Of a DNA stretch of 64,000 nt, positions 58,180 to 64,000 are shown one piece after another. The stretch covers positions 1-64,000 of the forward strand of contig NZ_JAIVLH010000003.1 of NCBI RefSeq assembly GCF_020524345.1. Reading direction: 5' to 3'. The DNA is from Metabacillus niabensis. GTDB taxonomy: Bacteria > Bacillota > Bacilli > Bacillales > Bacillaceae. Below the pieces are notes generated by a model, which was not told the DNA's origin, searched no databases, and saw only the letters and a program-made list of their open reading frames with translations. Position 1 is the stretch's first letter, and each line of letters starts with the position of its first letter. The position numbers and the translations under genes are program-made.

Positions 58180-58210
58180 CTTTTACTAAATAGGAAACAA
58201 TAAATATGCA

Positions 58211-58253
58211 AACCCAAAAAGACGCAATTTAATAAGTTGCGCCTTTTTGGGTT
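58211..58253. terminator. Bidirectional terminator between the YitT-family and EamA genes
   Basis: A 17-base stem, AACCCAAAAAGACGCAA with TTGCGCCTTTTTGGGTT, one mismatch, loop of 9. T-rich on both strands; it overlaps the stop codon of the EamA gene. Confidence 0.85.
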
Positions 58254-59112
58254 AAAAAATTAAGAAAACTGTTCCAATTGTAATAATTCCCCCGCCAATA
58301 ACTTTACTTTTTGTTACTTTCTCCTTTAAAATCATAAAACTTAGAATCATCGTGATAACAACACTAGCTTTATCAATAGGCGCTACTACTGAAACCTTTC
58401 CAATAGCTAAAGCAGCAAAATAGCAAAGCCATGATAAACCTGTCGCCACACCTGATAGGATTAAAAAGAGATATCCTTTTGAGGAGATTGTTTTTATTTC
58501 TTTATGATTTCCTTTAAAAAACACGATTGCCCATGAAAAAAGTAAAATAACGATCGTTCTTAAAAAGGTAGCAACATTTGAATCCACATTTTCAATTCCG
58601 ATTTTTGCTAATATTGCCGTTAACGCTGCAAATACAGCCGCTAATATGGCATACACAATATAAATTTGAGAACCGGTAAAGCGTTTCTTTTCTTCATTTT
58701 TCCCAATTAACACAAAAGTCCCAACAGCAATTAATGCTCCACCAACCATAATATGCGGGACAGCTTGCTCTCCCAAAACCACAATTGATAATATAATTGT
58801 TAATACAACACTTGATTTATCGATTGGTATTACCTTGGAAGCATCCCCCATCGCTAGTGCTCTAAAGAAAAACAACCAGGAAATCCCTGTTGCTACCCCT
58901 GATAATAGGATAAATAGTAATGCTTTTGTTGAAATCATGGTGATGGAATGAAGCTGATCTGTGATTAAAACAATGATAAAAGCCATGATTAATACAATAA
59001 TCGTCCGGATGGCTGTGGCTAAATTAGAATTCACATTCTCCATCCCGATTTTAGCCAGAATTCCTGTTATTGAAGCAAAAAAAGCAGCAAGTAATGCCAG
59101 CGTGACACTCAT
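58252..59112 (-). CDS. EamA-family (DMT) transporter
   Basis: A 286-residue drug/metabolite-transporter superfamily protein with ten helices in two homologous halves; both halves contain the same strings, e.g. ILAKIGMENVNSNLATAIRTI and ILAKIGIENVDSNVATFLRT, and LLSGVATGISWLFFF versus ILSGVATGLSWLCYF, showing an old internal duplication. The direction is probably export, but the substrate is unknown. Start ATG 59112, six bases after AGAAGGG. Confidence 0.9.
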   Translation of the reverse strand: MSVTLALLAAFFASITGILAKIGMENVNSNLATAIRTIIVLIMAFIIVLITDQLHSITMISTKALLFILLSGVATGISWLFFFRALAMGDASKVIPIDKSSVVLTIILSIVVLGEQAVPHIMVGGALIAVGTFVLIGKNEEKKRFTGSQIYIVYAILAAVFAALTAILAKIGIENVDSNVATFLRTIVILLFSWAIVFFKGNHKEIKTISSKGYLFLILSGVATGLSWLCYFAALAIGKVSVVAPIDKASVVITMILSFMILKEKVTKSKVIGGGIITIGTVFLIF

Positions 59113-59289
59113 CCTATACCCTTCTTTACTCTTAAATTTCTCCTATAAGAGTATTAAATCTGTTACAAAGAGATTCCATACTATATGGGAGTTTCCAAAA
59201 CTAATTATTACGATAAATTTTAATCGATACACCCAAATAGTACAATAAAGATACCAAATATTTTATCATTAGAACTCTACATATTTTGT

Positions 59290-60522
59290 TCAATTTGCTC
59301 CCCACTTAGTCTTAATAGCTTCGTATTCTTCATTTGTTAAAGATAGAACAGAACCATGTCTTTTTTTAGAAGAGCCTAAGGAGTAAGTCGTTTTTACTAT
59401 TTCAAACTCACAACTTGAAAGATCTCTGGTGAGTAATGGTAGATATCCCTTCCCTGTTGCATATTGATCAACCAATAAACACCATTCTTTTTTGTTATGA
59501 AATTTAAAAATCAAAGGACCCTCAACATCTTTTCCAGTTAATCCGGTTGAAGCCTCTAATGTTCCAATCTTTTTCCACGAACCTAGTATTTGCTCGCTTT
59601 TTTCTATTGTGATTTGTCCATCTCCTGAATATCGATAATACATTTTATTATCTCTAATAATCGTTGTATCAATAATATGGGTATCTTCTGGACGTTCAAT
59701 ATACACATTCGGATTTGTAAAAGTATAGAAATCCCTTGTTTTTGCATAATAAATATTATGGGTTCCAAATTCACCTTCGTCCAAGACTCTTGATGCCCAA
59801 AATACAATATATTCTCCTGTCTTTTCATCATATATTGCCTCAGGAGCCCACGCATCCCCTGCATTTTGCGGGGCCACTTCAATCATCCAAGGATCTGACC
59901 AGTTGACTAAATCATTTGATTCCCAAACAATAATAGATTTACTTCCAGCAGTTTGTGCTGCATCCCAACCTCTTCCATTTGCGATCCGTAAATCTGTAGC
60001 GATTATGAAAAATTTATCTCCCTCTGCTGATCGCAAGATAAAAGGGTCTCGTACTCCCTTTTCACCTATATCGGAGAGTAAAATTGGTTTTCCACTATTC
60101 AAATCACTCCAGTTCAAACCGTCTGTGCTGCATGCAAAATAAATCTGTTCTCCTTTTTCATGCTCACCTGTAAAATGAACCATTAAATAAGCCTGAAAAC
60201 TCATTTCTCCTGGTTTTGCCTTCACCGTAAGAGAAATATGCTTCGTTTCACTTAACTCTCCAATAGTTATTGATGCAGTTAATAGAACAGGTGTATCGGT
60301 TTCAGGTCTGGATACAATACCTGCAGGAATATCATCATATCCCTCAATCTTGACGTTTTTCACATTTACTATATCCGGTCTACTCGTTTCCCAAGATATT
60401 GTTGCTCCTTTAATAGATAACGGTAAAGAAATATTTCCCCTAATGTCATCCGCATGTGGAATTTCCAATTCTTTTTTTATTGATTCAATCATTTCTTTAT
60501 CCGATAATCTTGCATCTCCCAT
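59290..60522 (-). CDS. GH43-family glycoside hydrolase with N-terminal Ig-like domain
   Basis: A 410-residue enzyme outside the main pentosan operon. Residues about 5-105 form an atrophied bacterial Ig-like domain (ISWETSRPDIVNV, TASITIGELSETK), and 110-410 the GH43 propeller with Asp159 (VRDPFI), Asp285 (IIDTTI) and Glu334 (VEGPLI) as the family catalytic residues, plus WAPEAIYD. No signal peptide is seen, unusual for an Ig-like-domain glycosidase, so the protein may be cytoplasmic. Start ATG 60522, eight bases after GGAGG. It stands alone between an exporter and stress genes. Substrate possibly arabino-oligosaccharides. Confidence 0.85.
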   Translation of the reverse strand: MGDARLSDKEMIESIKKELEIPHADDIRGNISLPLSIKGATISWETSRPDIVNVKNVKIEGYDDIPAGIVSRPETDTPVLLTASITIGELSETKHISLTVKAKPGEMSFQAYLMVHFTGEHEKGEQIYFACSTDGLNWSDLNSGKPILLSDIGEKGVRDPFILRSAEGDKFFIIATDLRIANGRGWDAAQTAGSKSIIVWESNDLVNWSDPWMIEVAPQNAGDAWAPEAIYDEKTGEYIVFWASRVLDEGEFGTHNIYYAKTRDFYTFTNPNVYIERPEDTHIIDTTIIRDNKMYYRYSGDGQITIEKSEQILGSWKKIGTLEASTGLTGKDVEGPLIFKFHNKKEWCLLVDQYATGKGYLPLLTRDLSSCEFEIVKTTYSLGSSKKRHGSVLSLTNEEYEAIKTKWGAN

Positions 60523-60678
60523 TGAACATTCCTCCCCATTTAGTAACTAACGCTTTTACTACTGTATGAAAAGCTACTTATAAAATGTCACATAACTTGC
60601 TGTGAATCAATATAGATATTAGACTATACCTAATAAATATCAGTAGAGTTTTCATAAGCTGATGGCATGTAACTAGTT

Positions 60679-60704
60679 GTTTACTTATACAATTGTTAGG
60701 GTAT
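60679..60704 (+). promoter_or_regulatory. SigB-type promoter of the small charged protein gene
   Basis: GTTTAC, 14 bases, GGGTAT, 48 bases before the start codon. Confidence 0.7.
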
Positions 60705-60751
60705 TAAGTAGAGTAACCTTTTAACATTTTATATCATAAGGAGGATATATA

Positions 60752-60955
60752 ATGGACCGGGAAAAAGTGCAGCAAAAGAAAAAAAATAACCCCGATAGAT
60801 TTAAAAAAGATAGGGAAAGTCAGCAGGAAGTTGACCAACTTGTTATGCCAATTGATGATCTACCCCTAGAAGATATAAAAGAGGAAAAAAGAGAAGAACG
60901 AGACAAACATGATACAAAAGATCAATCTTCTAGCGAAAAAAAATATAAGCCTTAA
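60752..60955 (+). CDS. Small highly charged hydrophilic protein (hypothetical, probable stress protein)
   Basis: 67 residues, more than half charged or polar, no Cys, Trp or membrane segment; probably disordered. A short hydrophobic island, VDQLVMPIDDLPLEDI, lies in the middle. It has a strong ribosome site (AAGGAGG, 7 bases), a SigB-type promoter and its own terminator, so it is a real gene. No family recognised; the make-up recalls small general-stress proteins. Confidence 0.75.
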   Translation: MDREKVQQKKKNNPDRFKKDRESQQEVDQLVMPIDDLPLEDIKEEKREERDKHDTKDQSSSEKKYKP

Positions 60956-60964
60956 AATAGCAAT

Positions 60965-60993
60965 AAAAAGCAGTGGTGATCCGACTGCTTTTT
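60965..60993 (+). terminator. Terminator after the small charged protein gene
   Basis: AAAAAGCAGT pairs with ACTGCTTTTT, 9-base loop, then T-rich sequence. Confidence 0.85.
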
Positions 60994-61012
60994 TATTTTG
61001 TTTCATTTAAAT

Positions 61013-61043
61013 AAGGACGCCTCTTAATAAAAAAGGCGTCCTT
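61013..61043 (-). terminator. Terminator after the YqcI-family gene
   Basis: AAGGACGCC pairs with GGCGTCCTT over a 13-base loop, directly after the minus-strand stop codon. Confidence 0.75.
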
Positions 61044-61046
61044 TCG

Positions 61047-61784
61047 TTAATTTTTAGAAACTTCATGGAATGGACATTTTCCTGTCATTGGTTTTGCATC
61101 ATCACCTATAAAGTACTGTTTCCACTCCCGGTGATCAGGATCACCATAATGACTTATGTTTGGATGCTTCGGAAGCTGATCCCATTTTTCCACACGTTCT
61201 CTCACTTTCTCTCTGGACATCGCTCCTCCTTTGGACGTTCCTTCTAACCCTTCAAAAATACGGCGTGGCTGAAAACCTAAAATGAGGCTGTTTCCTAAGT
61301 TTCTTGTTTTTCTTTGTTTGTAAGCAGGTGCATTTCCAAAGACAAAAAATGGTTCATTCGCAAATGAAAATGCCCATAAATGATGGTCCGGATCGTACGG
61401 AATATCCTTCGGCCACTCTCTTTCATCATGTTTATGTAAAAATTGCAAGATTCTCCAAAAATAATCTCGGTAATAGGAAATTGATTTTTCCGTCTCCTCA
61501 GGCTCTACGAAAAGAAATAATCCATGACGAACAAGCTTAGGTGCTTGAAATAAGTCTATGAAGCTATTAATTGTATCAGGTAATTGTGACCAATTATCAT
61601 GAGTAATGTATGAGTATCGAAGTTCCCCTTTATTCTCTGCACTCATCCCAAAATAGCACGGAAAGGTAGAATCTGTAACTGTTGAGTGAAACGTCTGATA
61701 TTCTTTTAGTACCCAATCAGGAACGATTTGATCGTTTACCATGTCTTCCTTTGTTAACAATAAACTCTTCTTTTTTGTTTGCAT
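61047..61784 (-). CDS. YqcI/YcgG-family protein
   Basis: A 245-residue soluble protein of the YqcI/YcgG family. Conserved strings are FPCYFGMSAENKGELRY, HLWAFSFANEPFFVFGNAPAY reduced to its FVFGNAP core, RNLGNSLILGFQPRRIFEGL and the C-terminal CPFHE; the Cys and His residues could bind metal or heme. The biochemical role is not established. The start is ATG 61784 after GAAGGTG; a longer frame to 61814 lacks a good ribosome site. Confidence 0.85.
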   Translation of the reverse strand: MQTKKKSLLLTKEDMVNDQIVPDWVLKEYQTFHSTVTDSTFPCYFGMSAENKGELRYSYITHDNWSQLPDTINSFIDLFQAPKLVRHGLFLFVEPEETEKSISYYRDYFWRILQFLHKHDEREWPKDIPYDPDHHLWAFSFANEPFFVFGNAPAYKQRKTRNLGNSLILGFQPRRIFEGLEGTSKGGAMSREKVRERVEKWDQLPKHPNISHYGDPDHREWKQYFIGDDAKPMTGKCPFHEVSKN

Positions 61785-61835
61785 GTCATCACCTTCTATA
61801 ATTATTTTATCCATAACAACTTTCTATTTTTAAAC

Positions 61836-61863
61836 AAAGAGACTGCGTTTAAGCAGCCTCTTT
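61836..61863 (-). terminator. Terminator after the GlsB-type gene
   Basis: AAAGAG-CTGC pairs with GCAG-CTCTTT (one mismatch) and is followed by GTTT on the minus strand, 16 bases after the stop codon. Confidence 0.65.
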
Positions 61864-61878
61864 CATCAATTTTTCAGT

Positions 61879-62133
61879 TTAAGCATGTTTTCGCATACTC
61901 TTCATAACAAAACTAACGACAAATACCAGAACAATTGCTCCTATTAAAGCTGGAATAATATAGAAACCTCCTGCTTCCGGACCCCACTGCCCCAATAAAA
62001 GAGATCCTAGCCATGCTCCAATAAATCCTGCAATGATATTACCAATTATCCCGCCTGGAATATCTCTTCCTGCGATGAGGCCTGCTAACCAACCAATAAT
62101 TCCACCTATAATTAATGCCCAAAGAAATCCCAT
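61879..62133 (-). CDS. GlsB/YeaQ/YmgE-family stress-response membrane protein
   Basis: An 84-residue protein with three helices and glycine-rich packing motifs: IIGGIIGWLAGLIAGRDIPGG, IIGNIIAGFIGAWLGSLLL in shortened form, and a C-terminal helix. This transglycosylase-associated family is linked to general and acid stress; its mechanism is unknown. Start ATG 62133 after AAAAGGAG. A SigB-type promoter lies 45 bases upstream. Confidence 0.9.
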   Translation of the reverse strand: MGFLWALIIGGIIGWLAGLIAGRDIPGGIIGNIIAGFIGAWLGSLLLGQWGPEAGGFYIIPALIGAIVLVFVVSFVMKSMRKHA

Positions 62134-62177
62134 TTTTCATCTCTCCTTTTAATTTTTTTAAATGTGTTTACTAGTAG

Positions 62178-62202
62178 ATACCCATTGTCCAAATTGATAA
62201 AC
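62178..62202 (-). promoter_or_regulatory. SigB-type promoter of the GlsB-type gene
   Basis: On the minus strand GTTTAT (62202-62197), 13 bases, GGGTAT (62183-62178). Confidence 0.65.
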
Positions 62203-62265
62203 TTTCATTTTCATATTTTTTTAAAAACGTTGTTACTCTTTTATTCTTCTATCAAAAGATTAATC

Positions 62266-62292
62266 GTTTTAAGAACAAATTTTTAAGGGTAT
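62266..62292 (+). promoter_or_regulatory. SigB-type promoter candidate of the glutamate dehydrogenase gene
   Basis: GTTTTA, 15 bases, GGGTAT, 56 bases before the start codon. The spacer is at the long end for SigB. Confidence 0.5.
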
Positions 62293-62347
62293 ATGAACAT
62301 TAAGAAAAAAAGATTAACACAAATTAATTGAAAGGATGGATTTAATA

Positions 62348-63763
62348 ATGGGAAGTAAACCGAATCCCACGAAGGATTTTGTCATGGAAGAAAAACCAAA
62401 GACGACAAATGAAGAAACTCAAGAAGGAACTAGGAATGACCCAGTTGCAGAAATCAGATCGGAAATGCCATCCAAAGAACAACAAAACGGTGTCGATATT
62501 ACCAATCCATATGAAATTGCAAAGCGTTTAATCGAACGTGCAACAGAATCACTACACCTGCCAAAAGGAGTTTATGAGATTTTAAAAAAACCGACCAGAG
62601 TGATGAAAGTTTCGATTCCAATTCGTAAAGATAATGGGGAATATGTAAGCTATACCGGTATTCGCTCCCAACATATTGATATACTGGGCCCGACAAAAGG
62701 TGGAGTACGATTCCATCAAAATGTTACCGAGGATGAAGTAATTGCCTTATCCATGTGGATGTCTTTAAAATCCGCCTTAATCGGTTTACCATTTGGAGGT
62801 GGTAAAGGAGGAATTATCGTCGATCCACATGAACTATCAAATCGGGAGCTTGAGGAATTGAGTCGAGGTTATATTAGGGAATTAGAGCCTATTATTGGAC
62901 CTGCAAAAGATGTCCCTGCTCCTGATGTCAATACCAATCAACAAATCATGGGATGGATGCTGGACGAATTTGATCGATTATCAGGGCGTAGTGTTCCCGG
63001 CTTTATAACAGGCAAACCAATTGTGATAGGTGGGTCAGCCGGACGGATTGAGGCAACCGGACGTGGGGTCGTCATCTCTATTATAGAGGCAGCCAAACGT
63101 TTGAATCTCAAACTTGACAACCTAACCGCAGTCATTCAAGGTTTTGGAAATGTTGGTTCCATTACTGCAAAACTATTACATCAACATGGAGTAAAAGTGA
63201 TCGCTATTACGGATGCAAAAGGTGGCGCTTTTTCACCAAATGGTTTAGACATTATGAATTTAATAGACTATGTTAATGAAAATGGAACAGTAAAAGGTTT
63301 TAAAGATAGTATGAATATTACAAATAAGGAACTGTTTTCGCTGGATTGTGATATCCTCGTTCCGGCAGCATTAGAGAATCAAATTACAAGTAAAACCGCC
63401 CCTGCTATTAAAGCAAAGATCGTAGCTGAAGCTGCTAATGGACCAACTACACCGGAAGGAAATCATGTAATGGAGGAAAAAGGGATATTTGTCATTCCTG
63501 ATATATTATGTAACGCCGGTGGTGTAACCGTATCCTATTTTGAATGGGTTCAAAATTCTATGAATTATTTTTGGAAAGAAGATGAAATTAATCAAAAATT
63601 GCAAGAGAAATTAATTCATGCATTTGAAAGTGTATATTTGATGAAAGAAGAGAAAAAGGTTAGTATGCGAGAATCAGCCTATCTGGTAGGAGTCGGAAGA
63701 CTAGCAGAAGCCATGAAGGCCCGCGGATGGATTAAAAATTGGAAAATGCCGATTGATTGTTAA
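62348..63763 (+). CDS. Glu/Leu/Phe/Val-type dehydrogenase (glutamate dehydrogenase) with polar N-terminal extension
   Basis: Interconverts glutamate and 2-oxoglutarate with ammonia. The catalytic core (about 50-471) has GPTKGGVRFH, the active-site lysine in LPFGGGKGGI, the catalytic Asp in PAPDVNTN and the dinucleotide fold GFGNVGS. RocG and GudB have about 425 residues; this protein has 471, the extra part being a polar, Pro/Glu-rich N-terminus (PTKDFVMEEKPKTTNEETQE) that is probably disordered. The start is ATG 62348, eight bases after AAAGGATGG; an ATG at 62336 or 62384 cannot be fully excluded. A SigB-type promoter suggests a stress-linked paralogue of the main enzyme. Confidence 0.9.
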   Translation: MGSKPNPTKDFVMEEKPKTTNEETQEGTRNDPVAEIRSEMPSKEQQNGVDITNPYEIAKRLIERATESLHLPKGVYEILKKPTRVMKVSIPIRKDNGEYVSYTGIRSQHIDILGPTKGGVRFHQNVTEDEVIALSMWMSLKSALIGLPFGGGKGGIIVDPHELSNRELEELSRGYIRELEPIIGPAKDVPAPDVNTNQQIMGWMLDEFDRLSGRSVPGFITGKPIVIGGSAGRIEATGRGVVISIIEAAKRLNLKLDNLTAVIQGFGNVGSITAKLLHQHGVKVIAITDAKGGAFSPNGLDIMNLIDYVNENGTVKGFKDSMNITNKELFSLDCDILVPAALENQITSKTAPAIKAKIVAEAANGPTTPEGNHVMEEKGIFVIPDILCNAGGVTVSYFEWVQNSMNYFWKEDEINQKLQEKLIHAFESVYLMKEEKKVSMRESAYLVGVGRLAEAMKARGWIKNWKMPIDC

Positions 63764-63873
63764 GAGAATAAAATACTATTAGGATTTCTTTCTGCATTTT
63801 CACTAAATTAATTGACAATAAGGGATGTTTAAGAGTTAATCATTATCTTTTAACACCCTTTTTTATAAAAAAA

Positions 63874-63901
63874 AACCAGCTTCATATTAATGAAGCTGGT
63901 T
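63874..63901 (-). terminator. Terminator at the right edge
   Basis: AACCAGCTTCAT pairs with ATGAAGCTGGTT over a 4-base loop, followed on the minus strand by a run of nine T. It implies a minus-strand gene entering from the right. Confidence 0.8.
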
Positions 63902-64000
63902 TAATATGTTTAAGGATCGTATATCCTGTTTTGTTTCAGCTGTTCCCAGAAGGTATATTTTTTCATATAGCTTTGCAAGTAAACGATGCTGCTCTTCTCG
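63887..64000 (-). CDS. C-terminal end of an unidentified minus-strand gene
   Basis: A reading frame open from the window edge reads REEQHRLLAKLYEKIYLLG, continues for about 18 more codons and ends at TAA in the terminator loop (63889-63887). Its third codon positions are AT-rich, as in neighbouring genes. A second frame ending at 63910 is also open (ending QLKQNRIYDP) but has GC-rich third positions; the choice is not certain. The strong terminator directly after supports a gene end on this strand. Function unknown. Confidence 0.45.
   Translation of the reverse strand, partial: REEQHRLLAKLYEKIYLLGTAETKQDIRSLNILNQLH

Noticed and set aside
61785-61850. SigB-type promoter for the YqcI-family gene
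   Set aside because: GTTTAA is present but the only -10-like string, GGATAA, is 17 bases away and a poor match.

Overview
The window looks like a chromosomal stretch from a low-GC Bacillaceae (Bacillus-type) genome. It carries a near-complete inositol cluster with Bacillus-style proteins, an Mrp antiporter operon, menA, sdaAB/sdaAA, a YitT-family protein, AGGAGG-type ribosome sites, CcpA cre boxes and SigB-type promoters. This placement is inference; no rRNA or other marker gene is present.

Layout. 1-119 (-): end of an IS3-family insertion sequence. 152-12745 (-): an eight-gene pentosan (probably arabinan/arabinoxylan) operon with two GH2 enzymes, an ABC sugar importer without its ATPase, a small membrane protein, a large secreted GH43-CBM6-FIMAH enzyme and a cytoplasmic GH43. 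Its probable AraR-type GntR/LacI regulator (13233-14306) appears to start at a rare ATA codon, and related operator-like repeats lie before both the operon and the regulator. 14510-17204 (-): menA, then sdaAB-sdaAA. 17616-31129 (-): inositol catabolism, with iolBCDE-G-I-J, a LacI-type regulator, iolA, an iolH-like gene, a YrdN-like tautomerase and iolR; iolT (31539-32948) is on +. 33207-43148 (-): a polyol cluster with an ABC importer (again no ATPase), two zinc dehydrogenases, an MtlR-like regulator, a mannitol-type PTS EIICB and a SIS-domain isomerase. 43149-44138: a long gene-poor gap. 44139-64000: housekeeping and stress genes: methionine aminopeptidase, BCCT transporter, MscS-like channel, CBS protein, thiamine-binding protein, mrpABCDEFG, a Usp/KdpD-like protein, a short tyrosine recombinase, YitT-family protein, EamA exporter, a further GH43, YqcI-family protein, GlsB-type membrane protein and a glutamate dehydrogenase with a polar N-terminal extension.

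How it works together. The secreted GH43 would trim plant polymer outside the cell, the ABC importer would bring in oligosaccharides, and the cytoplasmic GH43 and GH2 enzymes would finish the job. The inositol genes cover import to acetyl-CoA plus DHAP. Its two regulators seem to divide the targets: ATCGAT-centred palindromes sit before iolB and iolA, while IolR-like AYCAA repeats sit before iolT. cre boxes before several operons suggest carbon catabolite control. From about 48 to 62.5 kb at least five genes have GTTT-(13 to 15)-GGGTAT/GGGAAT promoters, which suggests a general-stress block.

The most unusual points are the ATA start of the regulator, the helically phased operator pair, a laminin-G-like domain apparently split by three CBM6 modules, the second regulator in the inositol cluster, a terminator inside the iol operon, and the mini-recombinase with ATGTAACAT repeats.
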